From positions 113,077-177,076 of the forward strand of contig JAJTXY010000009.1 in the NCBI GenBank assembly GCA_021463865.1: 64,000 bases of DNA. The letters are read 5' to 3'. Position numbers and translations under genes: made by a program. Source of the DNA: Anaerolineae bacterium (GTDB lineage: Bacteria; Chloroflexota; Anaerolineae; Aggregatilineales; J027). Shown here piece after piece: positions 18,308 to 26,423 of the stretch; the first letter of the stretch is position 1; each line of letters begins with the position of its first letter. The notes beneath the pieces are model-generated. The model saw nothing but the letters and a program-made list of their open reading frames with translations. It searched no databases and was not told the DNA's origin.

Positions 18308-19811
18308 AATTTATCTTCCCCAAAATCGTATCGGTATCAATCTGCGCCCGCTGTAATCTACCGCTGAAATCCACATAGACCGATTTCCATTCGGTAAACG
18401 AATCCAGCGCGGTTTGGCCCGCCTCACGCATCCCATTGCCCGTACCACGTGTCCCGCCGAAGGGGAATTGGATTTCCGCTCCGGTTGTGCCGTGATTGAT
18501 ATAGACAATCCCGGTGGATAGGTCACGAATGGCCCGGAAGGCCGCATTCACATTTTCAGTGAAGATGCTGCTGCTCAAGCCGTAGGCCACGTCATTATTA
18601 AATTGGATGGCCTGATCGAGATCGGCACATTCCACTATACTTAAGACAGGCCCAAAGATTTCTTCCTGCGAAATCCGCATGTTATGGCCCACTTGGTCAA
18701 AGATGGTCGGTTGATAGAAGAAGCCGCGTCCGCCATCTACATCGCGGGCATAATCACCACCGCAGAGCAGTTTCGCACCCTCTTTCTTCCCAATCTCGAC
18801 ATATTCATGGATGCCGCGTCGCGCCGATTCGTTAATCACCGGGCCGACATCTACGGTTTCATCAAGCCCATAACCCAGCTTCAAGGCTCTGGTGCGTTCA
18901 ACCAGTGCTTCGACCAATTTGGCGTGGATACCCCTCTGGACAATCACACGGCTGGTCGCGGTGCAGCGTTGACCCGTTGTGCCAAACGCGCTGAACAAAA
19001 TCGCCTCGACTGCCAATGGCAAATTGGCATCATCCATAACGATGATGGCGTTCTTGCCACCCAGTTCAAGGCTGACCTTCTTACCCTTCTTAGCGGCTTC
19101 GGCGTACATGCTGTAGCCAATTTCGGTGCTGCCGGTGAATGAAATCACTTTGACATCAGGATGAGACGCAATCGCCCCACCCACCGAGCCACCCGGCCCC
19201 AAGACGACATTCAGCACACCGGGGGGTAGGCCCGCATCATAGAAACATCGTGTATATTCCGCGCCGAGTTTGGGGGTATCCGACGCAGGTTTAAAGACGA
19301 CGGTGTTGCCAGCAATCAACGCGGGCAGGCTCTTCCACGAGGGAATCGCAATGGGAAAATTCCAAGGAGTGATTAGGCCGACCACCCCCACGCTATCCCG
19401 CAGCGCCATACCAAATTTATTCGGCATTTCCACCGGGGCGGTATACCCCAATAGGCGACGGCCCTCACCTGCCATAAAATAGGCCATGTCAATCGCTTCT
19501 TGCACATCACCACGCGCCTCGGCGATGACCTTGCCCATTTCCTGAACCAATAAACGGGCCAAATCTTCTTTGCGTTCCTGCAAAATCTGCGCCACCCGGA
19601 ACAAAATTTCACCCCGACGTGGTGCGGGGGTCAGACGCCAATCGTGATAGGCTGCCTTAGCTGCCTTTACCGCCGCGTCTACATCGTCTTTGCCACTTTT
19701 GGCAACTTCACCAACGAGTTCTTCAGTAGCGGGGTTGATGCTGCGAAACGTCTCACCCGATTTCGCTTCAACCCATTCGCCGTTGATTAAATTACGAACT
19801 AACTCTGTCAT
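18306..19811 (-). CDS. NAD(P)-dependent aldehyde dehydrogenase
   Basis: This ALDH-superfamily enzyme of about 501 residues oxidises an aldehyde to its carboxylic acid in the cytoplasm. It has the '[13 protein letters not shown]' and 'FTGSTEIG' cofactor-binding blocks. The catalytic Glu lies in 'SLELGGKN' and the nucleophile is C283 in '[10 protein letters not shown]'. The C-terminal '[22 protein letters not shown]' recalls semialdehyde dehydrogenases (alpha-ketoglutarate or aminoadipate semialdehyde type). The substrate is not fixed by sequence. The ATG at 19811 has GGAG upstream. It is a single gene ending in a dispersed repeat. Confidence 0.88.
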   Translation of the reverse strand: MTELVRNLINGEWVEAKSGETFRSINPATEELVGEVAKSGKDDVDAAVKAAKAAYHDWRLTPAPRRGEILFRVAQILQERKEDLARLLVQEMGKVIAEARGDVQEAIDMAYFMAGEGRRLLGYTAPVEMPNKFGMALRDSVGVVGLITPWNFPIAIPSWKSLPALIAGNTVVFKPASDTPKLGAEYTRCFYDAGLPPGVLNVVLGPGGSVGGAIASHPDVKVISFTGSTEIGYSMYAEAAKKGKKVSLELGGKNAIIVMDDANLPLAVEAILFSAFGTTGQRCTATSRVIVQRGIHAKLVEALVERTRALKLGYGLDETVDVGPVINESARRGIHEYVEIGKKEGAKLLCGGDYARDVDGGRGFFYQPTIFDQVGHNMRISQEEIFGPVLSIVECADLDQAIQFNNDVAYGLSSSIFTENVNAAFRAIRDLSTGIVYINHGTTGAEIQFPFGGTRGTGNGMREAGQTALDSFTEWKSVYVDFSGRLQRAQIDTDTILGKIN

Positions 19812-19922
19812 GCTTGCTCCTACGCTCTGAAATTGGGTATGGGGATAACCCAATCTTCTATTGAATAAAGACGATAATAGAGGCGAGTCTGTGACAACCC
19901 GCCTCTGTAAAAAACTCCGTTA

Positions 19923-21155
19923 CTAATTTGCCGGAGTCGCCTCGGTAGTGGGGGCTTCCGTCGGGACTTCGGTTGGTTCGGCAGTCGCAGTTTCTTCAGC
20001 CACTGGTGTTGCTTCCTCAGTTGGAGCTTCTGCCGCCGATTCCGTAGGTTCGGATTCAGGGGTTTCGGTAGCTTCCGGCGTAGCGGGTGGCACGAATTGA
20101 ATTGTCTGCAAAACCGCGTCTGTCACCTGTTGCAAATTTGCGATGTCATTCGGACCTGCCTGTGCCAATGCTACCACCGCATCCGCGTCACTCAACTGGA
20201 GGAACACTACATAGATGACACTGTCACCGCTGCCACTGCCGTTATCGGGGACTAAAACTGCTCCAGCATCACCCGTATATCCACCCGCGCTATAAAGGGC
20301 CATTGGTTGGATGAAGCTATTAGGATCAACCCCACCCAAAATTTGGCTTTCCAAATCCGCCAAAGTAATAGGTGTACCTGTTGCTTGGTCAAGCAGCGGT
20401 ACATATGCTAGACGCAATAAACCATCAGCTTCATCCGGCGCAACGATGCGGGTAATGGTGTCATTCGGCGCAGCATCCACTGAAGCAGTCCACCCCTCCG
20501 GATAATTAACGGTGATACCGCTGGTTGGGTTGGTAATCGTTTGAGCCAATTGAGGGACACGGAAGGGTTCAGCAACCTTCACGCTAGTCAGCATTAAATC
20601 CAATGTTTGGCGATACTCACCGATCTTATTGGCATCTGCGGTCAGTCGCGCAATCAAGGTGCGGTTTTCTTCAACTTCACTGGTCACCGATTGATCTTGG
20701 GGGTCCAAAACAATGATGTCTGTTGCCACCTGCTGCCCATTATCCAGTGAGTTGGTGGTAGTATAACGAACCCCGCTGCGATGGCTATCTACCGTTTTAT
20801 AGGCATCCAAACTGTCCGCACCCAAATCGGATTGAGTCGCAGCCAACGTATCCCCATAGGACGAGTTTTGTAGGGTAATTTCAATTTGAGGCTGCATTTC
20901 TTCAGCCACCCCATCTAGTGGTTCCTTTAGCGTAAAAACATAACCTGCTCCATCAGCCGTAGGAGCAGCCTGCCATTCATTGGGATAGCTGATTGAAAAA
21001 TCAATCGAACTGTCATTTGTGGTCAATTCCAAAAGTGAGGCATCGGCGGTTTTTACATTGGTATCAATATCGCTATTGGTCACGATGAGGACACCCACCA
21101 GCGTGACAACGGCTAATACAAGAAACGCGACAACTTGCGTGGATAGTTTATTCAT
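19923..21155 (-). CDS. Exported single-TM protein with Thr/Glu/Pro-rich tail
   Basis: This protein of about 410 residues has an N-terminal membrane helix (about 7-27) followed by an extracytoplasmic region. That region holds two similar modules, each beginning with a 'SISYPNEWQA' or 'TVNYPEGWTA' type block (about 55-170 and 205-350). This is the PsbP/LpqN-like 'YP.gW' pattern seen in many exported Gram-positive proteins. The last 55 residues are a low-complexity Thr/Glu/Ala/Pro stalk. No enzymatic motif is seen. ATG at 21155 is preferred to one at 21200, because the membrane helix follows directly. The gene diverges from the one at 21396 across an operator-like region. Confidence 0.6.
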   Translation of the reverse strand: MNKLSTQVVAFLVLAVVTLVGVLIVTNSDIDTNVKTADASLLELTTNDSSIDFSISYPNEWQAAPTADGAGYVFTLKEPLDGVAEEMQPQIEITLQNSSYGDTLAATQSDLGADSLDAYKTVDSHRSGVRYTTTNSLDNGQQVATDIIVLDPQDQSVTSEVEENRTLIARLTADANKIGEYRQTLDLMLTSVKVAEPFRVPQLAQTITNPTSGITVNYPEGWTASVDAAPNDTITRIVAPDEADGLLRLAYVPLLDQATGTPITLADLESQILGGVDPNSFIQPMALYSAGGYTGDAGAVLVPDNGSGSGDSVIYVVFLQLSDADAVVALAQAGPNDIANLQQVTDAVLQTIQFVPPATPEATETPESEPTESAAEAPTEEATPVAEETATAEPTEVPTEAPTTEATPAN

Positions 21156-21272
21156 GAGGTAAAGCAGTCTCCTGCTGCGAAATGGCGAATGTCCGTTCAT
21201 GAAAAGTAATTAAATGAGCGCGTCTAGTGTAGCCTAGACTCCCCTTCACGGCAACGAAAAATTTCGGTTGAG

Positions 21273-21335
21273 TTCTAACCAAAGTCAGTAGACATCCCCA
21301 CATGTGGTAGACATCCCCACATGTGAAGGTTAGAA
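21273..21335. promoter_or_regulatory. Nested repeat operator: two direct repeats inside an inverted repeat
   Basis: TAGACATCCCCACATGTG occurs twice in tandem (21289-21306 and 21308-21325, period 19). Each copy ends in the palindrome CACATGTG. The pair is framed by TTCTAACC (21273-21280) and GGTTAGAA (21328-21335), a perfect inverted repeat. It sits in the gap between divergent genes. The layout is typical of multi-dimer repressor or activator binding, but the regulator is unknown. Confidence 0.55.
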
Positions 21336-21395
21336 TTTTGTTAGATTCCTTTTATATCTAAAAAATCATTGTTATGGTTTGAGGAGTGACGGCCC

Positions 21396-21776
21396 ATGCT
21401 GCATCAACCCGATACCGAGATTATTTTCCCCCCGCGTGTCATCCCCTCCCTTCGCAATTTGCGTGGCCCTGAATGGCGCGAATTTATTGAAGGCCTTTGC
21501 CAGCACAAAAATGATACCGATGCTGATATTTTGGCCTTCGCGTGGATGATGATTAAGCTTAATAGCTGCCTCACCTGCCACGCCGATAGCTATCGAGCCA
21601 TGCGCGGCTGCACTCCATGTTCACAAAACACCATTGGGCGATTTAAGGGTAGTGATGTGGAACTTATGGCTTATTTCAAAACCGCCCGCGAAGAAATTTT
21701 GGTGTGGATTAATGCCAATCCCAACAGCCCAATCTTAGAAATTTTGCGGCAATCTTTTGCTGCCCCCTCGCGCTAA
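21396..21776 (+). CDS. Conserved small cysteine-rich protein of unknown function
   Basis: This 126-residue soluble protein has a central CLTCHADSYRAMRGCTPC segment (about 67-84) with four cysteines and one histidine in Cys-x2-Cys-His ... Cys-x2-Cys order. This could bind a metal or Fe-S cluster, or act as a redox pair. It loosely recalls the AhpD CxxC active site, but the spacing differs. The remainder is helical. GAGGAG precedes the ATG by nine bases. It is transcribed away from the operator-like repeats and lies upstream of the Mrp ATPase gene, with about 140 bases between. The function is not recognised. Confidence 0.6.
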   Translation: MLHQPDTEIIFPPRVIPSLRNLRGPEWREFIEGLCQHKNDTDADILAFAWMMIKLNSCLTCHADSYRAMRGCTPCSQNTIGRFKGSDVELMAYFKTAREEILVWINANPNSPILEILRQSFAAPSR

Positions 21777-21917
21777 GGCCTTGACCTCGCTATAATTATG
21801 CAAATCATTATTGATTTTATTCGCAAACACTCCCATCGCAGCAATCAAGATTTGCGAATTCAATAGGGGCGGGCCACCAGTTCGCCCATTTTTAGCCATT
21901 TGAGAGGGTATCTGCTG

Positions 21918-22976
21918 ATGAGTAATTCGCTAGTTAATCAGGCAATGGCGGCGCTGAGTACGGTCATTGAACCAGAACTGCACCGTGATATTGTGTCACT
22001 TGGGATGGTCAAAGAGCTAACGGTGGAGAACGGTACAGCTAATTTCACCATCGTCCTCACTACCCCTGCCTGCCCATTGAAAGACGTGTTTGTGCGTGAG
22101 ACCGAACGGGTGCTGCTACCCATTGAGGGGATTAACAAAGTCACCATTAAATGGGATGCCAATGTCCCCAAAGGGTTGCATGGCAATCTCGATATGCCGA
22201 TTCAGAACATTATCGCCATCGCCAGCGGCAAGGGTGGGGTTGGCAAAAGCACCGTTTCGACTAACTTGGCCGTCAGTCTGGCGGAATACGGGGCACGGGT
22301 CGGCTTGATGGATGCCGATATTCTTGGCCCCAACATCCCCACAATGGTCGGTCTCAACTACGCCCGTCCCCGCGTGATTGACGAAGATGGTCAACCCAAA
22401 ATGATTCCGTTTGAGGCGTATGGCGTCAAAGTCATGAGCATGGGCTTTTTGGCTGACCCCAACACCCCCATGATCTGGCGTGGGCCAATGCTACACAGCG
22501 CCATCCGCCAATTTTTCACTGATGTGGCATGGGGCAGTCTCGATTATATGATTGTTGACCTGCCCCCCGGCACAGGCGACGCCCAACTCAGCCTTGCCCA
22601 ATCCGTGCCCTTAACAGGTGCGGTCATCGTGACCCAACCACAAGCCGTCGCGGTGGAAGATGCGCGTCGCGCCATCGCCATGTTTGATAAATTGAAAGTG
22701 CCGATGCTGGGCGTGATGGAAAATATGGCAGGTGAATTTTTCGGTCAGGGCGGCGGTGAAAAACTGGCGGCGGAACGAGGGCTGCCATTTTTGGGTCGTG
22801 TGCCGTTGCAAGCCGGAGTGCGTGAAGGGGGCGATGATGGACGGCCTGTGGTTGTCCATGATCCCGAAAGCCCTGCTGGAAAAGCCTTTGCGGAATTAGC
22901 CAAGACCGTCGCAGCCCGTGTCAGCGTCGTAGCGATGGCAAATGCCGATGTGATTCCGTTGAATATTATCGGCTAG
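21918..22976 (+). CDS. Mrp/NBP35-family P-loop ATPase lacking the CxxC motif
   Basis: This protein of about 352 residues has an N-terminal MIP18/DUF59 domain (about 5-80; 'VIEPELHRDIVSLGMV' and 'TTPACPLKD'). A deviant Walker A ATPase follows: 'SGKGGVGKST' at about 103-112, 'LMDADILGPN' and 'MIVDLPPGTGD'. The family inserts or carries Fe-S clusters (ApbC), normally through a Cys-x2-Cys after 'ENM'. Here the chain runs 'ENMAGEFFGQGGGEKLA' with that segment shortened and no cysteine, so cluster binding by the classical site is unlikely. The ATG at 21918 has GAGAGGG upstream. Confidence 0.85.
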   Translation: MSNSLVNQAMAALSTVIEPELHRDIVSLGMVKELTVENGTANFTIVLTTPACPLKDVFVRETERVLLPIEGINKVTIKWDANVPKGLHGNLDMPIQNIIAIASGKGGVGKSTVSTNLAVSLAEYGARVGLMDADILGPNIPTMVGLNYARPRVIDEDGQPKMIPFEAYGVKVMSMGFLADPNTPMIWRGPMLHSAIRQFFTDVAWGSLDYMIVDLPPGTGDAQLSLAQSVPLTGAVIVTQPQAVAVEDARRAIAMFDKLKVPMLGVMENMAGEFFGQGGGEKLAAERGLPFLGRVPLQAGVREGGDDGRPVVVHDPESPAGKAFAELAKTVAARVSVVAMANADVIPLNIIG

Positions 22977-22980
22977 AATA

Positions 22981-23064
22981 CCCCTACCCCCAATCTTTTA
23001 CTCGCGTCGAATGGCCTTTTCGAATACTTTCGATAGGTCATGGACAAAAGAGGTGGGGGTACGG
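22981..23064. repeat. Imperfect inverted repeat between convergent genes
   Basis: CCCCTACCCCCAATCTTTT (22981-22999) is the imperfect complement of AAAAGAGGTGGGGGTACGG (23046-23064), with 46 bases between. It lies just after the Mrp gene and before the 3' end of the lactonase-like gene, and may stop transcription from either side. Confidence 0.4.
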
Positions 23065-23101
23065 ATAAATTCCTACAGATTCGACAAATCCCTCAACGCC
23101 C

Positions 23102-23803
23102 CTAGCTATAATATTCTGGGAGCTTTTTCAACCCCTTCCATTGATCGCCATCGTGCCCAAACACCGTTAGGCCAACTCCTTCCCGTTCCACTGTATCCAG
23201 CAACTTCTGGACGCTGGCTTGTACTGCCACAGGGTCTTCATCCACTGGACTGGGCTGCCGATTTGCCCTAAAAAGTGATTGCGTGGGCACAGCATCAATG
23301 GTTAGCAGAACGGGGCCGCTTTCAGATAGGTGTATCAACACGGATTGATGCCCGAAGGTGTGTCCGTCCGTTCGCAAAATTTGCACCCCCGGCAGCAGCT
23401 CCAAATCCCCCTCTATCAGGCGCACACGTGCATCGGGCCGATGCCATTCCGCACGATTGGCAGCAAAACGTGGCGATTCTTGACCCAGCACATAATGGTC
23501 ACGTTGAATCACTAACTCCGCGTTGATGAAAGCACTGTGATGCCCGCAATGATCCATATCAAAATGGGTACAAATGAGTGTATCCACCTCGCCGGGTTGT
23601 ACACCAATTTGCGCCAATTGCTCCAGCACGTTTTTATCCATGACCGGATTCAGACCGGGTGGAGGAGTAAAAGCATCGGGCAGGCCGGTGTCAATCAGGA
23701 TATTCCGCCCGTCGTCGGTTTGGATTAGATAACAAACCACCGGGATGTTGCGTTCTGGCGAATAGGCAACTTGCATCAAATAAAGCCGCTGTGGATTGGA
23801 CAT
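23102..23803 (-). CDS. MBL-fold hydrolase, N-acyl homoserine lactonase-like
   Basis: This 233-residue metallo-beta-lactamase-fold enzyme is closest in layout to AHL lactonases (AiiA/AttM group): 'NILIDTGLPDAF', metal motif 'CTHFDMDHCGHH', 'TDGHTFGHQSVLI', 'LTIDAVPT' and a late 'GHD'. The first motif reads His-x-Asp-x-Asp-His instead of His-x-His-x-Asp-His, so one zinc ligand differs. The substrate may be a lactone or another ester; no quorum-sensing synthase is in the window. AGGAGA precedes the ATG. It lies downstream of an Rrf2 regulator, and both promoters carry the same 32-bp site. Confidence 0.75.
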   Translation of the reverse strand: MSNPQRLYLMQVAYSPERNIPVVCYLIQTDDGRNILIDTGLPDAFTPPPGLNPVMDKNVLEQLAQIGVQPGEVDTLICTHFDMDHCGHHSAFINAELVIQRDHYVLGQESPRFAANRAEWHRPDARVRLIEGDLELLPGVQILRTDGHTFGHQSVLIHLSESGPVLLTIDAVPTQSLFRANRQPSPVDEDPVAVQASVQKLLDTVEREGVGLTVFGHDGDQWKGLKKLPEYYS

Positions 23804-23833
23804 GTGTTTCTCCTTGAATTGACTAAATAATAC

Positions 23834-23865
23834 AAACTATACAGATAGAATATATAGTTTTAAAA
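23834..23865 (-). promoter_or_regulatory. Predicted Rrf2 operator in front of the lactonase-like gene
   Basis: This 32-bp AT-rich dyad starts AAACT and ends AGTTTTAAAA, 31 bases upstream of the ATG at 23803. It matches the site at 24369-24400 at 25 of 32 positions with no gaps. The outer arms are fully conserved. Confidence 0.55.
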
Positions 23866-23910
23866 ACAAAAAAGAACTATATCCGTTCGGGTTCTACCAT
23901 TTTTAGCGCT

Positions 23911-24339
23911 TTAGGAATTGATGGTGTCCATCAAATCGCGCACCGTGACCCCACGAAAACTTTCCCGCAACGCATCCCTAGCATTTTCTAGCACAGCAAG
24001 AATAGCCGCCTGCGCTTTGGATGGAGTCTCGCCCGCCGCCTTCAATTGAAAATTCGTCTGAAACAAAGGGCGCTCTTGTTCCATCGCGGCAAAAATATCC
24101 AAGATGGTGATTTCTTCCGGTGATCGAGCCAAACGCACTCCCCCACTCGCCCCTTCACGGGTTTCAATTAAGCCAGCCCGATTTAGCTGCCGCAATATCA
24201 TGCCCGTTGTGGAGGGAGGAATGTTAAGAGTCTCAGCTATCTGTTGGGTCGAGATAAACTCATACAACCCTTTGGCAACCTTATCGGCAACAAAGAGCGT
24301 CACAAACAACGACTGGGAAAAAGCTGAAGAATACCCCAT
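23911..24339 (-). CDS. Rrf2-family transcriptional regulator without cluster cysteines
   Basis: This winged-helix repressor of about 142 residues has the recognition region 'STQQIAETLNIPPSTTGMILRQLNRAGLIETREGASGGVRLAR' at about 30-72, which includes the Rrf2 wing 'G..GG..L'. Cluster-binding members (IscR, NsrR, RsrR) have three cysteines near residue 95-110; none are present here. It is therefore of the YwnA/cluster-free type, and its signal is unknown. ATG at 24339 is preferred over GTG at 24351. Its own promoter is covered by a 32-bp site that recurs before the lactonase-like gene downstream, so it probably controls both. Confidence 0.82.
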   Translation of the reverse strand: MGYSSAFSQSLFVTLFVADKVAKGLYEFISTQQIAETLNIPPSTTGMILRQLNRAGLIETREGASGGVRLARSPEEITILDIFAAMEQERPLFQTNFQLKAAGETPSKAQAAILAVLENARDALRESFRGVTVRDLMDTINS

Positions 24340-24368
24340 AACAAAGACCACACCATTTTCAATTGATT

Positions 24369-24408
24369 AAACTCTATATAGAGTATAGAGAGTTTTAAAA
24401 TTTGTCAA
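24369..24408 (-). promoter_or_regulatory. Rrf2 gene promoter with overlapping operator
   Basis: On the minus strand TTGACA (24408-24403) and TATACT (24387-24382) have 15 bases between. The 32-bp dyad (24369-24400, AAACT ... AGTTTTAAAA) covers the -10 and most of the spacer. A bound regulator would block polymerase, fitting autorepression. Confidence 0.5.
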
Positions 24409-24420
24409 GAGGGTGCAAGT

Positions 24421-24966
24421 TCATTCCATCCCATAAACCTCGATGGCGTCGCTGGTGCCGGGAGGATAGCGACGATTAATCACCAACCAGAAGAGGAAAT
24501 TTGCACCCAACGCCGCCAGCACTGCCCAGTTGCCCTCAACCGTCACATTTAGAGATTCAGCCCGCCCCCACGTTAACAAAGCGGCAAGACCCATTAACCA
24601 GAGCGTGACCATCTTGCGGCGCTGCTCCGTCCGCTGCACCACCAAAATCATGACTGCATAGAGGCCAAATAAGGAAAGAAACGCCGTAGAATCCTCCAAC
24701 TTGCCGAGATCATCAATGATGCCGACCAAAATCCCAAACACACCAAAGCCGATCAAAGCAATCCGTTCACCTGTTAAGCGCAAATAACGGCGCACCTGCT
24801 CGGTGGTCAGTTTGGGTTTTTCACCTGTTTGGGCAGCGAGTTCACCCTGTGCGCTATCGAGCCGAGTCTGCAATTTACGGTCTTTACGCGGGATGGGATT
24901 GGGCTGCCAATATATGCCCAGCAGCAGCAAAAACGCACCCATTGGAATTGTCAACAACCAGCCCAC
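24421..24966 (-). CDS. Hypothetical membrane protein
   Basis: This 181-residue protein has about five hydrophobic helices (4-20, 66-86, 92-110, 118-133, 145-163). A basic, helical cytoplasmic loop lies between the first two (about 25-60). No family motif was recognised. The start is GTG at 24966 with AAAGGA eight bases upstream; no in-frame ATG lies nearby. It is transcribed toward the Rrf2 gene, ending 81 bases before that gene's start, so it may read into it. Confidence 0.5.
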   Translation of the reverse strand: MGWLLTIPMGAFLLLLGIYWQPNPIPRKDRKLQTRLDSAQGELAAQTGEKPKLTTEQVRRYLRLTGERIALIGFGVFGILVGIIDDLGKLEDSTAFLSLFGLYAVMILVVQRTEQRRKMVTLWLMGLAALLTWGRAESLNVTVEGNWAVLAALGANFLFWLVINRRYPPGTSDAIEVYGME

Positions 24967-25080
24967 AGCATCAATCCTTTACCAAACACCCTATAGATGT
25001 AAATGAACCTGTCGCCCGGCGGCGAAGTTTTATTATAGCAGTCCCAGAAGGTAATTTTTCGCTGAGAAAAACATTAATGG

Positions 25081-25086
25081 TATAAT
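25081..25086 (+). promoter_or_regulatory. -10 element before the partner-switching genes
   Basis: A perfect TATAAT lies 80 bases before the STAS gene start. No good -35 is seen at 16-18 bases upstream, so the promoter may depend on an activator or another sigma factor. Confidence 0.3.
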
Positions 25087-25165
25087 GTCGCCCAGTTTGA
25101 AAAATGCGACCCATCAAATATTAGTGCATTTTCAGCAGAATCCTTTTTCTACGGAGGGGTTTTCG

Positions 25166-25513
25166 ATGAGTATTGAGATTCTGAGCACCGAGTTTAAACG
25201 TGTGCAGTTGTTGGAAGTTTCAGGGCGTGTAGACAGCACCACTGCTGGACAGTTGGGCGAAGCGCTCAACGGCACCATTGATGCAGGCAAAAGCCGTGTG
25301 GTGCTCGATCTGAGCAAAGTAGATTATATGAGCAGTGCCGGTCTGCGTGAAATGGTCTCGGCCCTTAAGCGCGTTCAGGGAATGCCGGGCAGTGGCGGTG
25401 ATGTGCGTATTGCTAATCCGTCCGAACGTGTCCGCGAAGTCTTAGAATTGGCGGGTCTTGATGAGATTTTCAAGATTTTTCCGACACAAGTAGAGGCCGT
25501 CGGCAGCTTTTAA
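25166..25513 (+). CDS. STAS-domain anti-anti-sigma factor
   Basis: This 115-residue single STAS domain is of the SpoIIAA/RsbV type. Such proteins bind an anti-sigma kinase when unphosphorylated. The phosphoacceptor region is 'VDYMSSAGLREMVSALKR' at about 54-71, where the second Ser of the SSAG block aligns with the known site. The start ATG at 25166 has GGAGGGG six bases upstream. It is followed after 19 bases by a kinase-like protein and then a PP2C phosphatase, giving a full partner-switching set. No sigma-factor gene is in the cluster. Confidence 0.88.
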   Translation: MSIEILSTEFKRVQLLEVSGRVDSTTAGQLGEALNGTIDAGKSRVVLDLSKVDYMSSAGLREMVSALKRVQGMPGSGGDVRIANPSERVREVLELAGLDEIFKIFPTQVEAVGSF

Positions 25514-25532
25514 TACGTGGTGGTGTAACTTG

Positions 25533-26363
25533 ATGTCTGTGGGAACTGCAATGCACGACGAGCGCTATTTATCTTTTAAAGCACAGCTAGAAAATATTCC
25601 CCCGGCCTGTGAATTTGTGGTCGAAGCAGCCGAGGCCGCCGGGTTGGATGAGCGGGCGACGTACCACTGCCAATTGGCGGTGGACGAAACCTGCACCAAT
25701 ATCATCGAACACGGCTTTCCCAAAAGTCGACATGGACATCTGGGGACAATTGATATTGTGACCGGGGTAGATGATGACTCCTTTATCATTGTTATTAGTG
25801 ATAATAGCCCAGCCTTCAATCCCCTGACCCATGACGACCCCAACCCTTCTGAGGATTTAGCCAACCGCGCACCGGGCGGCTGGGGCATCTATTTCATCAA
25901 AAAACTCATGGATTCAGTAGATTACCGTTTTGTGGAAGACAAGAATCAACTCACACTGCGGAAAGCTATTGCGGTTCACCGCGCCCCCGTCCGGCCACCC
26001 ACTTCTGAATTGACGATCACCAGCAAACCCCTGCCCAAAAACTACCTCCAAGTCAATCTGGTTGGTCGGCTCGATAGCCAGACCAGTCCCAAAGTTGAAT
26101 ATGAGTTAAAAACCATCATCAATGACAAAGGCTATCAACGACTGATTGTGAATTTAACCGAGGTGGATTATGTCTCTAGCAGTGGTCTAAAGGTGCTGGT
26201 GAGCGCATGGCGGTTGGCACGACAGCACGCGGGGGATGTCATATTGACCGATTTGCAGCCACGTATCCGCGAAGTATTTGAAATGATCGGCTTCGATATG
26301 ATGTTCCATATCTACGACAGCCCCGGTGATGTGATCGCTGATGATCCAATTAGCAAAAACTGA
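25533..26363 (+). CDS. Anti-sigma-type HATPase kinase fused to a STAS domain
   Basis: This 276-residue protein carries an RsbW/SpoIIAB-like ATPase (about 10-150). Its N box is 'LAVDETCTNIIEHGF', its G1 box 'VISDNSPAFNP' and its glycine-rich lid 'GGWGIYFIKKLMD', all intact. A full STAS domain (about 165-270) has 'VDYVSSSGLKVLVSAW'. Normally these two functions are separate interacting proteins. In one chain the STAS domain could occupy the kinase, be phosphorylated in cis, or compete with the free STAS protein encoded just upstream. ATG at 25533 is chosen; TTG at 25530 is adjacent. Confidence 0.85.
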   Translation: MSVGTAMHDERYLSFKAQLENIPPACEFVVEAAEAAGLDERATYHCQLAVDETCTNIIEHGFPKSRHGHLGTIDIVTGVDDDSFIIVISDNSPAFNPLTHDDPNPSEDLANRAPGGWGIYFIKKLMDSVDYRFVEDKNQLTLRKAIAVHRAPVRPPTSELTITSKPLPKNYLQVNLVGRLDSQTSPKVEYELKTIINDKGYQRLIVNLTEVDYVSSSGLKVLVSAWRLARQHAGDVILTDLQPRIREVFEMIGFDMMFHIYDSPGDVIADDPISKN

Positions 26364-26423
26364 GGAACGTGTCATTTCCGCAATCCTGTTCATAAACGAT
26401 AGGCGCTTTGGAATCTTCTGCTA

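Noticed and set aside
21289..21325. A possible short CRISPR array formed by the two 18-bp repeats.
   Set aside because: There are only two copies with a one-base spacer, no cas genes, and a flanking inverted repeat; an operator fits better.
22977..23101. A small RNA gene in the gap after the Mrp gene.
   Set aside because: The inverted repeat is imperfect, there is no promoter, and it lies between convergent genes; a terminator-like role is simpler.
23102..23803. Assignment of the MBL protein as a true AHL lactonase in a quorum-sensing circuit.
   Set aside because: No LuxI/LuxR genes are present and the metal motif differs at one ligand, so only a lactonase-like call is kept.
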